From NCBI GenBank assembly GCA_016219375.1, contig JACRNC010000008.1:124001-188000 (forward strand): a DNA stretch of 64,000 bases, written 5' to 3'. Positions within the stretch are counted from its first letter, which is position 1. Every line of letters begins with the position of its first letter. Of the stretch, positions 48,800-57,253 are shown one piece after another. The translations under genes were made by a program, and so were the position numbers. The notes under the pieces are model-generated. The model worked only from the letters and a program-made list of their open reading frames with translations, searched no databases and was not told the origin of the DNA. The stretch is from Burkholderiales bacterium. Its GTDB lineage: Bacteria > Pseudomonadota > Gammaproteobacteria > Burkholderiales > Burkholderiaceae_C.

Positions 48800-49953
48800 C
48801 AGCGGGCCCGGCGCGGCAGCGTGCCTTCGAGCTTGGCGATGATGCCCAGCATGATCTCGTCTGCGCCGCCGCCGATGGAGACCAGGCGGCCGTCGCGGTA
48901 GGCCCGGGCAATGGGGTTGTCCCAGGTGTAGCCCATGCCGCCCCAGTACTGAAGGCAGCTGTCGGCCACCTCGCGGATGAGCCGGCCGCACTTGAGCTTG
49001 GCCATGGAGGCCAGCCGGGTGACGTCGTCGCCGGCCACGTAGCCCTCCACAGCCCGGTAGGTCAACGCGCGCAGCGCCTCGACCTCGGTGCGCAGCTCGG
49101 CCAGCCGGAAGTGCACCACCTGGTTGTCGATCAGCGGGCGGCCGAAGGTGTGGCGCTCGCGGCAGTAGGCAATGGTCTGGTCGATGAGGCCGTCGAGCAT
49201 GCGCAGCGCGTTGGCCGCGGCATACAGGCGCTCCTCCTGGAACTGCAGCATCTGCATCATGAAGCCCGTGCCCTCCACGCCGATCAGGTTGCGGCGCGGC
49301 ACTCGAACGTTGTCGAAGAACAGCTGGGCCGTGTCCGATGACTGCATGCCGATCTTGCGGATCTTCTGCCTGTCGATGCCCTTGGCATCCATCGGCACGA
49401 TGATGAGTGACTTGTTCTCGTGGACCTTGCCCTCCGAGGTGTTGGCCAGCAGGCAGCACCAGTCGGCCTGCAGGCCGTTGGTGATCCACATCTTCGAGCC
49501 GTTGATGACGTAGTCGCCGCCTTCGGTGCGCGCGGTCGTCTTGACCGCCGCCACGTCGGAGCCGCCGCCAACCTCGCTCACACCGATGCAGCCCACCATG
49601 TCACCGGCGATGGCCGGCGCCAGGTATTCGCGCTTGAGCTCTTCGGAGCCGAAGCGGTGCAGCGCCGGTGTGCACATGTCGGTCTGCACGCCGATCGCCA
49701 TGGGCACGCCGCCGCACGGGATGGTGCCCAGCTCCTCGGCCACGACCATGGAGTAGGAGAAGTCCAACCCCATGCCGCCGTAGGCGGTGTCGTACTTGAC
49801 GCCGAGCAGGCCCAGGCGGCCCATCTTCTTGAACACTTCATGCGCGGGGAAGATCTCGGCGGCCTCCCATTGCGCAACGTGCGGGTTGATCTCCTGCGCG
49901 CAGAAGCGGCGCACCGTGTCGGCAAGCTGCCGGTGTTCGGCGGTGAAGTGCAT
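48799..49953 (-). CDS. atuD: Acyl-CoA dehydrogenase (citronellyl-CoA dehydrogenase, AtuD-like)
   Basis: A 384-residue FAD-dependent dehydrogenase with CIGVSEVGGGSDVAAVKTTA (FAD/substrate loop), the WITNG segment, RHTFGRPLIDNQ and the C-terminal GGMGYTWDNPIAR. At the usual catalytic position of short/medium-chain enzymes (the TSQIQR-type loop) it has GGGADE, so that Glu is absent; a Glu at position 241 (FQEERL) aligns with the base of isovaleryl-CoA dehydrogenase, the type acting on 3-methyl-branched acyl-CoAs. Together with GGVPMAIGVQTDMCTPAL, which I recall from citronellyl-CoA dehydrogenases, this supports an AtuD role: citronellyl-CoA to geranyl-CoA. It is preceded by 38 bp and a carboxylase beta gene. 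Confidence 0.82.
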   Translation of the reverse strand: MHFTAEHRQLADTVRRFCAQEINPHVAQWEAAEIFPAHEVFKKMGRLGLLGVKYDTAYGGMGLDFSYSMVVAEELGTIPCGGVPMAIGVQTDMCTPALHRFGSEELKREYLAPAIAGDMVGCIGVSEVGGGSDVAAVKTTARTEGGDYVINGSKMWITNGLQADWCCLLANTSEGKVHENKSLIIVPMDAKGIDRQKIRKIGMQSSDTAQLFFDNVRVPRRNLIGVEGTGFMMQMLQFQEERLYAAANALRMLDGLIDQTIAYCRERHTFGRPLIDNQVVHFRLAELRTEVEALRALTYRAVEGYVAGDDVTRLASMAKLKCGRLIREVADSCLQYWGGMGYTWDNPIARAYRDGRLVSIGGGADEIMLGIIAKLEGTLPRRAR

Positions 49954-49991
49954 GGCGTCTCCTCGGGTGAGCGGGCGGGTGGGTGGCGCAG

Positions 49992-51605
49992 CTAGAGCCG
50001 GGCGACGCCGAAAGTGTTGGGGCGCAGCACGCGGCGCCCGGCCTCGGCCGCCAGGGCCAGGCACAGGGCCAGCACGGCGCGCGTGTCGCGTGGGTCGATC
50101 ACGCCGTCGTCCCACAGCCGCGCGGTGGCGAAGAGCACGCTGGCCTCGGCGTCCAGGCGCTTGCGGATCTCGGCGGACATGCCTTCGAGCATCGCGTCGT
50201 CCACTGGCAGGCCGGCGCGCGCCATCTTTCCGCGGGTGACGAGCTCCATCACCTTGGCCGCCTGCGCGCCGCCCATCACCGCCACCCGCGCCGAAGGCCA
50301 GCTGAAGATGAAGCGGGGGTCGAAGCCGCGGCCGCACATGCCGTAGTTGCCGGCGCCATAGGAGCCGCCCAGCACGATGGTGAACTTGGGCACGCGCGCA
50401 TTGGCCACTGCCTGGATCATCTTGGAGCCGTGCTTGATGGCGCCGCCGTGCTCGGCCGCCGAGCCCACCATGTAGCCGGTGGTGTTCTGCAGGAAAACCA
50501 GCGGCGTGCCCGACTGGTCGCACAGCTGGATGAATTGCGCCGCCTTGGTCGAGCCCTGCGGCTGGATGGGGCCGTTGTTGCCCAGGATGCCGACCCGGTG
50601 GCCGTCGATGCGCGCATGGCCGCACAGCGTCTCGCTGCCGTAGCCGGCCTTGAACTCCAGGAACTCCGAGCCGTCGACGATGCGCGCGATGACCTCGCGG
50701 GTGTCGAAGGGCTCGCGCTCGTCGGCCGGCACGCAGCCCAGCAGCTCTTCGGTGTCGTACAGCGGCGGCGCGGCAGTGGGCGCACCGGTGTCCACGGTGT
50801 CCCAGTTGAGCTGGTCGAGCAGCTCGCGGGTCAGCGCAATGGCGTGCGCATCGTCCTCGCAGAGGTACTCGCCCAGGCCGGTGACGCTGGCATGCATCTC
50901 CGCGCCGCCCAGGGCCTCGTCGGTGGCCTCCTCGCCGATGGCCGCCTTGACCAGCGGCGGGCCGGCCAGGTAGATGCTGGAGCGCCCGCGCACCAGCACG
51001 ACATAGTCCGACAGCCCCGGCACGTAGGCTCCGCCGGCCGTGGACGAGCCGTGCACCACGCAGATCTGCGGCAGGCCCATGGCCGACAACCTCGCCTGGT
51101 TGGCGAAGCTGCGCCCGCCCTCGACGAAGATGTCTGCCTGGTAGAGCAGGTTTGCGCCGCCGCTTTCGATCAGGCTGATGAGCGGCAGCTTGTTGTCGCG
51201 TGCGATCTCCTGCGCACGCAGGCCCTTGCGCAGGCCCATGGGCGAGATGGTGCCGCCCTTGAGCGCGCTGTCGCTGGCGGTGATGAGGCAGCGCTTGCCA
51301 GCCACGGTGCCGATGCCGATGATGGTGCCGCCGCCCAGCACGGCGCGGCGGCCGTCATCGTCGTGCAGGCCCAGGCCGGCCAGCGTGCTGAGCTCCAGGA
51401 AGCCCGAGCCGCGATCCAGCAGCCGGGCCACGCGCTCGCGCGGCAGCAGCTGGCCGCGGCGCTCGAACTTCTCGCGCTGGGCCGCGGAGCCCTCGCGCAC
51501 ACGGGCCTCCAGCGCGCGCACCTCGTCCAGGCGCTCGCGCATGCGCTGCACGTTGGCGCGGAACGCGTCGCTGGCGGGTTGCAGGCTGGTGCGCAAGACG
51601 GGCAT
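49992..51605 (-). CDS. atuC: Acyl-CoA carboxylase beta subunit (carboxyltransferase; AtuC-like)
   Basis: A 537-residue carboxyltransferase, the length of geranyl-/methylcrotonyl-CoA carboxylase beta subunits. Two crotonase-like halves are seen: GGTIIGIGTVAGKRCLITASDSALKGGT and SGGANLL-Q in the N half with HGSSTAGGAYVPGLSDYVVLV and LGGAEMHASVTGLGEYLCEDD; GILGNNGPIQPQGSTKAAQFIQLCDQSGTPLVFLQNTTGYMVG and GGSYGAGNYGMCGRGFDPRF in the C half. It moves the carboxyl group from biotin to the gamma-methyl of a 3-methyl-2-enoyl-CoA. Position after an AtuB-like SDR and before an AtuD-like dehydrogenase favours geranyl-CoA; MCC (LiuB) is the alternative. Confidence 0.83.
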   Translation of the reverse strand: MPVLRTSLQPASDAFRANVQRMRERLDEVRALEARVREGSAAQREKFERRGQLLPRERVARLLDRGSGFLELSTLAGLGLHDDDGRRAVLGGGTIIGIGTVAGKRCLITASDSALKGGTISPMGLRKGLRAQEIARDNKLPLISLIESGGANLLYQADIFVEGGRSFANQARLSAMGLPQICVVHGSSTAGGAYVPGLSDYVVLVRGRSSIYLAGPPLVKAAIGEEATDEALGGAEMHASVTGLGEYLCEDDAHAIALTRELLDQLNWDTVDTGAPTAAPPLYDTEELLGCVPADEREPFDTREVIARIVDGSEFLEFKAGYGSETLCGHARIDGHRVGILGNNGPIQPQGSTKAAQFIQLCDQSGTPLVFLQNTTGYMVGSAAEHGGAIKHGSKMIQAVANARVPKFTIVLGGSYGAGNYGMCGRGFDPRFIFSWPSARVAVMGGAQAAKVMELVTRGKMARAGLPVDDAMLEGMSAEIRKRLDAEASVLFATARLWDDGVIDPRDTRAVLALCLALAAEAGRRVLRPNTFGVARL

Positions 51606-51621
51606 GGGTGTCGTGGACGGC

Positions 51622-52569
51622 TCAGCCGGCTCCACCCTCCTGCAGCACGCGCGGCACGGCGGCACGGTGGAAGCCGTCGAAGGCGGGCGCCGGCTCGTGG
51701 GGCGGCACAGGGTAGAGGGCACGCTCCAGCGGCGCCCCACCGTCGATGGCCACGGTGATGCCGGTGACGAAGGCTGCGCCCGGGCTGAGCAGGAAGCAGA
51801 TCACCGCGCTGACCTCGGCCTCCAGTCCCAGGCGCTTCATCGGCACATGGTCCTTGAGGCTGCGAATGACGCCGGCCATGGCCGGCCCGTAGGCATCCAT
51901 GCCGCTGGAGGCGATCCAGCCCGGCGCCACCGCATTGACACGCACGTTGGCAGCCGCCCACTCGTAGGCCGCTGTCTGGGTGAGGTTGACCATGCCCGCC
52001 CGCGCCGCACCCGAATGGCCCATGCCCGGCATGCCACGCCACATGTCGGCGGCCATGTTGACGATGGCACCGCCGTGCGCCTGCATGGATTGGGTATAGA
52101 CCTCGCGCGCCATCAGGAAACCGCCGGTGAGGTTGTTGGCCACGACCGCCTCGAAACCGCGGCGCGAGATGGCCGCCAGCGGCGCGGGAAACTGCCCGCC
52201 AGCGTTGTTGACCAGGCCGTGCAGGCGGCCGTGGCGGGTCACCATGGCGGCCACTGCGGCCCGCACGGCGTCCTCGTCGCGGATGTCGAAGGCCGCCGTG
52301 TCGGCCTGGCCGCCATCGACGCGGATCTCGGCGGCCACGGCGTCTAGCTTGGCCGGCGTGCGGCCGGTGAGCACGACGGTGGCTCCCAGCGAGGCCAGCT
52401 CGTGCGCCACGCAACGACCGATGCCACTGCCCGCGCCGGTGACCACATGCACCTGACCGGCGAACAGCCCTGGGCACAGCACGCTGGCATAGCGCCTGGG
52501 CGACAGGCCGCCGGCCGGCTCGGTGGCGGCGGGCATGGTCAGCCGAGTAGGCGGGGTGGGCCTGGGCAT
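51622..52569 (-). CDS. atuB: SDR-family oxidoreductase (AtuB-like)
   Basis: A 315-residue short-chain dehydrogenase: cofactor motif VVTGAGSGIGRCVAHEL (about residues 43-58), LVNNAGGQFPAPL, and the active-site region GMGHSGAARAGMVNLT. The usual catalytic Tyr-x3-Lys is replaced by His-x3-Ala followed by Arg, as in peroxisomal 2-enoyl-CoA reductase/dienoyl-CoA reductase relatives, so it is likely a CoA-ester enzyme rather than a simple alcohol dehydrogenase. C-terminal extension PVPPHEPAPAFDGFHRAAVPRV is unusual. First gene of the operon; its ATG is 7 nt after TAGATT of a promoter overlapped by a 16-bp palindrome. A second in-frame ATG at 52536 is less likely. Confidence 0.8.
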   Translation of the reverse strand: MPRPTPPTRLTMPAATEPAGGLSPRRYASVLCPGLFAGQVHVVTGAGSGIGRCVAHELASLGATVVLTGRTPAKLDAVAAEIRVDGGQADTAAFDIRDEDAVRAAVAAMVTRHGRLHGLVNNAGGQFPAPLAAISRRGFEAVVANNLTGGFLMAREVYTQSMQAHGGAIVNMAADMWRGMPGMGHSGAARAGMVNLTQTAAYEWAAANVRVNAVAPGWIASSGMDAYGPAMAGVIRSLKDHVPMKRLGLEAEVSAVICFLLSPGAAFVTGITVAIDGGAPLERALYPVPPHEPAPAFDGFHRAAVPRVLQEGGAG

Positions 52570-52576
52570 GGCAGCC

Positions 52577-52605
52577 AATCTAGGTTTGCTTGACGTTAAC
52601 GTCAA
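52577..52605 (-). promoter_or_regulatory. Promoter and palindromic operator of the atu-like operon
   Basis: The perfect 16-bp palindrome TTGACGTTAACGTCAA lies at 52590-52605. Its first six bases on the minus strand serve as a -35 (TTGACG), followed by 17 bp and the -10 TAGATT (52577-52582), 7 nt from the SDR ATG. A bound dimer would cover the -35 and spacer. Confidence 0.8.
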
Positions 52606-52683
52606 CCGGCTACCACCTGGGTCAGGTGCAAAAGGTAAGCGCACGAACCGCCCGTGCGGCGCGGGCCGGGGCGGCACGCGGGG

Positions 52684-53844
52684 CTACAGCCCCATCTGCC
52701 TGGCGATGATCTCGTTCATGATCTCGCGCGTGCCGCCGCCGATGGACAGGATGCGGCAGTCGCGGTAGAGCCGCTCCACCAGCGAGCCGCGCATGTAGCC
52801 CATGCCACCAAAGATCTGCACCGCCTCGTGCGTGACATGCTCGGCGGCGTCCGTGGCGGCGTTCTTGGCCATGGAGACCTCGCGCACCAGCGTCTCGCCC
52901 GCGGCGATGCGCGCGGCGCAGCGCCAGGCGTACTCGCGGGCCACGTCCACTTGCACGGCCATGTCCGCCAGCTTGTGGCGGACGACCTGGTGGCGCGCCA
53001 GCGGCTTGCCGAAGGTCTGGCGCGTGCGGGCCCACTCCAGGCAGGCCTCCAGCGCCAGTTGCGCCGTCATGTAGGCCATCACGGCCAGTGCCAGCCGCTC
53101 GGCCTGGAAGTTGAGCATCAGCGTGAGGAAGCCGGTGTTCTCTGGCCCGATGAGCTGCGAGGCCGGCACGCGGCAGTCGTGGAAGAACAGCTCGGCGGTG
53201 TCCGAGGCCCACCAGCCCATCTTGCGCAGCGGCGCGCCAGTGCTGAAGCCGGGCATGCCCCGCTCGATGGCGAGCAGCGACACGCCGGCATGCCCCGGCC
53301 CGCCGGTGCGCACCGCCACCGTGACCACATCGGCGCGGCTGCCGGATGTGATGAAGGTCTTGCTGCCATTGACCACGTAGTGGTCGCCGTCGCGCACGGC
53401 GCGCGTGCGCAGGTTGGCCACGTCGGAGCCGCCGCCGGGCTCGGTGATGGCCAGCGCGGCGATCTTCTCGCCGGTGAGGACGGGCGGGACCAGCCGCCGC
53501 TGCAGGGCTTCGCTGCCCATGCGCCAGATGGGCGGCAGGCCGATGTCCAGCGAGCCCAGGCCTGCCACGAAGCCGCCCGAGCCGCTGCGCATGAGCTCCT
53601 CGGCCACGGCGATCTTGAGGAAGACGTCGCCCTCGCCACTGCCGCCCAGGCGGGCCGGATGGCCGATGCCCAGCAGCCCCAGCTCGCCGGCGCGGCGGTA
53701 GAGCTCACGCGGAAAGCTGCCCTCTTCCTCCCAGGCCTCGATGTGCGGGCGCACCGCCTCGTCGACGAAGCGCCGCGCGGTCTGCCGCGCCATATCGTGC
53801 GTGGCGTCGAAGTAGCTGCTTTGCGGGACGGTGCGTTCTGCCAT
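52684..53844 (-). CDS. Acyl-CoA dehydrogenase family protein (second)
   Basis: A 386-residue acyl-CoA dehydrogenase: AALAITEPGGGSDVANLRTRA, VNGSKTFITSG, the KMGWWASDTAELFFHDCRVPASQLIG loop, RQTFGKPLARHQ and a C-terminal QIFGGMGYMRGSLVERLYRD. As in the AtuD-like enzyme, the C-terminal catalytic Glu position is glycine (SIGGGTREIM) and a Glu in FQAERL takes the isovaleryl-type position, suggesting branched acyl-CoA substrates. It has its own promoter with an identical operator and belongs to the same regulon. It could act on 3-methyl-branched intermediates from shortened terpenoid chains or on isovaleryl-CoA; I cannot tell which. Confidence 0.83.
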   Translation of the reverse strand: MAERTVPQSSYFDATHDMARQTARRFVDEAVRPHIEAWEEEGSFPRELYRRAGELGLLGIGHPARLGGSGEGDVFLKIAVAEELMRSGSGGFVAGLGSLDIGLPPIWRMGSEALQRRLVPPVLTGEKIAALAITEPGGGSDVANLRTRAVRDGDHYVVNGSKTFITSGSRADVVTVAVRTGGPGHAGVSLLAIERGMPGFSTGAPLRKMGWWASDTAELFFHDCRVPASQLIGPENTGFLTLMLNFQAERLALAVMAYMTAQLALEACLEWARTRQTFGKPLARHQVVRHKLADMAVQVDVAREYAWRCAARIAAGETLVREVSMAKNAATDAAEHVTHEAVQIFGGMGYMRGSLVERLYRDCRILSIGGGTREIMNEIIARQMGL

Positions 53845-53915
53845 GGCGCCTCCTGATGGGGCTGATGGGGCTGCCGGGTGTGCCGGGGACGCGCACGGAC
53901 CCGGGCGGAGAGCGC

Positions 53916-53944
53916 ACACTAGTCGTGGTTGACGTTAACGTCAA
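53916..53944 (-). promoter_or_regulatory. Second palindromic operator with promoter
   Basis: The same TTGACGTTAACGTCAA palindrome at 53929-53944 (18 bp here, flanked by G and C). On the minus strand TTGACG plus 17 bp plus TAGTGT (53916-53921) gives the promoter of the acyl-CoA dehydrogenase gene; the site also lies about 60 bp before the MerR gene on the other strand. Confidence 0.75.
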
Positions 53945-54002
53945 CACGCTGCCTTTGGCGTCGACGCATCGCCGCGCACGTCGGGCCGCGGATAATGCGC
54001 CG

Positions 54003-54566
54003 ATGAGCACCGCCAGGCGGCCGGCTACGGCCCGTAACCCCCACCCCAGCCGGCCCCGCAGCGAGAGCGCGGGCACCGCCACGTCCACCGCCCTGATCAG
54101 CGCACGCCGCTCACGCCAAGCCGCCGCAGCGGCCAACGCGCCCGACGGGGCGGACGACGGCCAGGCGCTGATGGGCATTGCCGAGATGTGCGAGACCTAC
54201 GGCGTGTCGCCGCGGGCACTGCGCTTTTACGAGAGCAAGGGGCTGCTGACGCCACAGCGGCTCAACGGCACGCGCGTGTACGGCAAGGACGACCGCGCCC
54301 GGCTCTCGCGCATCCTGCGCGCCAAGTCACTGGGCATGGCGCTGGCCGACATCAAGGCCTACCTCGACATGTACGGCGAGCATGGTGAGGGCCGCGTGCA
54401 GCAGCTGGCCTATGTGGTGGAGGCGGCCGCCGCGGCCATGCGCGATCTGGAACGCAAGCGGGCGCAGATCGATACTGCGCTGGAGGAGCTGCGGCTGATC
54501 CACGACCGCAGCCTGCAGCGGCTGCGGGCCAAGCAGCGCAAGCCTCGCGCAGGCGCCGGGCGCTGA
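54003..54566 (+). CDS. MerR-family regulator (LiuR-like)
   Basis: A 187-residue protein with a MerR winged helix-turn-helix (about residues 57-125: GIAEMCETYGVSPRALRFYESKGLLTP, RVYGKDDRARLSRILRAKSLGMALADIKAYLDMY) and a C-terminal coiled coil (EAAAAAMRDLERKRAQIDTALEELRLIHDRSLQRL). The first 55 residues are disordered; an ATG at 54172 would give a 131-residue protein of typical LiuR length and may be the true start. No metal-binding cysteines follow the coiled coil. LiuR-type regulators repress branched-chain acid or fatty-acid catabolism and bind palindromes with a core like the two found here. It is divergent from the acyl-CoA dehydrogenase and most likely controls both operons. Confidence 0.82.
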   Translation: MSTARRPATARNPHPSRPRSESAGTATSTALISARRSRQAAAAANAPDGADDGQALMGIAEMCETYGVSPRALRFYESKGLLTPQRLNGTRVYGKDDRARLSRILRAKSLGMALADIKAYLDMYGEHGEGRVQQLAYVVEAAAAAMRDLERKRAQIDTALEELRLIHDRSLQRLRAKQRKPRAGAGR

Positions 54567-54617
54567 GGCGTCGGGCCGCATGCGCCACCGGCGACGCAGT
54601 GGCCCGCAGCACCCTGC

Positions 54618-57176
54618 TCAGCCCGCGCTGCCGCCAGCTGCGGGCCGCGACGTGGCCGGGCCCGTGATCCAGGCGGGGGCGGGGGCGTGCAGCGGGGTGT
54701 AGACGGGGATGGGCTGGCTGCGGCCCTTGACCGGCAGCAGGCCGACCATGCGCCACGGCAGGTCGGCGGTGGCGGCGCTGGCTGCGCGCCAGGTGCCTTC
54801 GCCCACCAGCACGTCCACGGCCAGCGTGCGGGTGAGGTCCTCGATGCGCGAGGCCAGGTTGACCGGGTCGCCGATGACGCTGTAGCTGCGCCGCGCGTCG
54901 GAGCCCAGCTCGCCCACGCAGACCAGGCCGGTGTTCAGCCCGATGCCGCAGTGCACCTGGGGCAGGCCGCGCTGGCGCAGCTCGGCATTCAGGCTGGCCA
55001 GGCTGCGGCGCATGTCGAGTGCGGCGCGCACGGCGCGGGCGGCATGGTCGTCGGTCTCCACCGGTGCGCCCCAGAAGGCCATCACCGCGTCGCCGATGAA
55101 CTTGTCCAGCGTGCCGCCGTGCTGGGCAATGATGGCGCTCATGCGCGAGAAGAACAGGTTGACCACCTCGCGCAGCTGCTCGGGCGCCAGGTGCTCGGCG
55201 GTGCGCGTGAAGTCGTGCAGGTCGCAGAACAGGATGGTCAGCTCGCGGTTCTCGGCCGACAGGCCCGCGCGGGTGTAGCGCTCGGGGTCGTGGGCCATGC
55301 TGGCCACCAGCTCGGGCGGCACGTAGGCGCCGAAGAGCTGGGCCAGGGCGCGGCGCGAGCGGCCCTCGGCCAGGTAGGTGTCGGCCATCGCCAGCAGCGC
55401 GGTGGCGCCGGCGGCCAGCAGGGGCAGGGCCAGCGGCAGCACCCAGTCCTGGCTGCGGTAGAGCCAGGCGTTGAGCGCCGTCCACAGCAGCAGCGTGGCG
55501 CCGGTGACGACCACGCCGGCCAGCACCGGCACGCGCGGCACCAGCAGGGCCAGCATGACGCAGCCGATGACCAGGCTGGCCAGCTCGAAGCCGCGGGCCC
55601 AGTCCGGCCGCGTGGGCAGGTGGCCGTCCAGCAGCCCGGCCAGCAGGCTGGCATGCAGCACGATGCCCGGCGTGGCCGGGTCCACCGGCGTGGGCCGCAG
55701 GTCCGACAGGCCCAGCGCCGTGGTGCCCACCAGCACGATGCGCCCGGCCAGGCGGTGTGCCGGCAGCCGCTCGGCCAGCACGTCGGCCGCGCTGACGCGG
55801 GCGAAGCGCTCGGCATGCTGCACCGGCACGCGCACGGCGCCGCGCTCGTCCAGCGGCAGGTCCAGGCTGATGGGGGCGGAGGCGGCGCGCACGCCCGGGC
55901 CACGGGCGGCGTGGAGCTGCGTCATGCGGTCGAGGCTGGCGCGCAGCTGCGGATGCAGCGAGGCATCGGCGGTGGAGGCTTGAGGCGTTTGCGCCACTGC
56001 ATCGGGCACGTCGGCCGGGCCCGGGGCGGCCGGCGCATCCCGGCCCGGCGTGCGGGCTGCGACAGGCTCGCCTTGCGGCGCAGCGCCGTCGCCTGCGCGC
56101 GCGGCAGGCGCGGAGCCGGATGCCGTGGCAGCGAGGGCGGCGCCCGCGCCGGCAGCAGCGCCATCCCGCAGCCGCACCGCCACCAGCGGCCCGGGCTGGC
56201 CGCCGCGGCCGGCGGCGCGCACGGGGCTGAGCTGGGGGTCGCCCAGGGCCGCGCGCAGCACCGACAGCGCAAAGGCCGGATGCGCCTGGCGCGGGCCGGC
56301 GGGCGGGACCCATTCGGCCAGCAGCGGCAGGCTGCGGATGACGCCGTCGGGGTCGGCCAGGGCGTTGAGATGGCCAGCGCGCGGCGCGGCGGCGCGCAGC
56401 GTCTCGATGTTGGCGCCGTAGCCGGTGTAGCGCGTCAGGCCGGTGGGCCGCGCATCGGTGAACAGCGGCGCGGGCAGGCGGCCGACCGGCGCGGCGCCGA
56501 TGTCGCCGGTGAAGTAGTAGCCCAGCACCGCACGGTGGCCGGCCAGGGCGCGGGCGAAGGCGGCGTCATGGTCGAGCTGCGGGGCCAGGCGCTGCAGCTC
56601 ATGCTGGAAGGCCGGCACGTCGCGCAGCGGGCCGTTGGCCAGCGACTGCATCACGGCCAGCGTGTCCGACGCGTCAGCCTCGGCGAAGACCATGTTGAAG
56701 CCGACCACCGCGGCCCGCTCGCGCTCGAAGAGGGCCTCGGTGAGCGCGGCCAGGCGGTCGCGGCCCCAGGGCCAACGGCCGACCTCGGCCAGGCTTTTCT
56801 CGTCGATGTCGACGATGACGATGCGCGGGTCCACCCCGCTGCCCGATTGCACGCCGGCGGCCCAGCGCTGGCGGGTGTCGTCGAGGAAGCGGTCCAGCGC
56901 CTCGACGAAGCCCAGGCGGAAGGCGCCGCTGGCCGCACCGGCCCAGTGGGCCAGGCCCAGGATCAGCGGCAGGCTGAGGATGGCCAGGCGCAGCCAGCGG
57001 CGCAGCAGCGCGCCGGGGCCGTGGGCGGCGTGAGCAGTGGCGGGGACGGTGGCAGGGGCCGTGGCGGCGGGTGAAGCCAGGACGGGCACGGACGCCGCCG
57101 CAGCGCTCGCCGGGGCGGGGTCGGCCGGTGCAGCAGGTGGGCCGGCGGCGGCGGGCGGGTCGGGGCGATCGGTCAT
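54618..57176 (-). CDS. CHASE2-domain class III adenylate/guanylate cyclase
   Basis: An 852-residue membrane protein: disordered Ala/Pro N-terminus (1-58), one helix, a periplasmic CHASE2 sensor domain (about 80-515, starting RIVIVDIDEKSLAEVGRWPWGRD) with a 130-residue low-complexity insertion, three further helices (about 545-630) and a cyclase catalytic domain (about 655-830). The catalytic domain has ILFCDLHDFTRTAEHL (metal Asp), GGTLDKFIGDAVMAFWGAP and SVIGDPVNLASRIEDLT. It makes cAMP or cGMP from ATP/GTP in response to an unknown extracytoplasmic signal; the LDKFIGDAV segment is typical of CHASE2 adenylate cyclases. It lies 77 bp after the last of four GGDEF genes and may be co-transcribed. 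Confidence 0.9.
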   Translation of the reverse strand: MTDRPDPPAAAGPPAAPADPAPASAAAASVPVLASPAATAPATVPATAHAAHGPGALLRRWLRLAILSLPLILGLAHWAGAASGAFRLGFVEALDRFLDDTRQRWAAGVQSGSGVDPRIVIVDIDEKSLAEVGRWPWGRDRLAALTEALFERERAAVVGFNMVFAEADASDTLAVMQSLANGPLRDVPAFQHELQRLAPQLDHDAAFARALAGHRAVLGYYFTGDIGAAPVGRLPAPLFTDARPTGLTRYTGYGANIETLRAAAPRAGHLNALADPDGVIRSLPLLAEWVPPAGPRQAHPAFALSVLRAALGDPQLSPVRAAGRGGQPGPLVAVRLRDGAAAGAGAALAATASGSAPAARAGDGAAPQGEPVAARTPGRDAPAAPGPADVPDAVAQTPQASTADASLHPQLRASLDRMTQLHAARGPGVRAASAPISLDLPLDERGAVRVPVQHAERFARVSAADVLAERLPAHRLAGRIVLVGTTALGLSDLRPTPVDPATPGIVLHASLLAGLLDGHLPTRPDWARGFELASLVIGCVMLALLVPRVPVLAGVVVTGATLLLWTALNAWLYRSQDWVLPLALPLLAAGATALLAMADTYLAEGRSRRALAQLFGAYVPPELVASMAHDPERYTRAGLSAENRELTILFCDLHDFTRTAEHLAPEQLREVVNLFFSRMSAIIAQHGGTLDKFIGDAVMAFWGAPVETDDHAARAVRAALDMRRSLASLNAELRQRGLPQVHCGIGLNTGLVCVGELGSDARRSYSVIGDPVNLASRIEDLTRTLAVDVLVGEGTWRAASAATADLPWRMVGLLPVKGRSQPIPVYTPLHAPAPAWITGPATSRPAAGGSAG

Positions 57177-57253
57177 GGCGGGCGGGCGGGCCGGATGCTG
57201 CTGGCGGCGGGGTGCCTGACGGGCCCCGGCTGCGGCACGGCCGGGTGGCCGGC

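Noticed and set aside
45928-51605. Leucine-degradation liu cluster
   Set aside because: Gene order (beta, dehydrogenase, hydratase, alpha, with an SDR in front) and lack of an HMG-CoA lyase fit atu better than liu, although substrate specificity cannot be settled from sequence; kept as the alternative in the entries.
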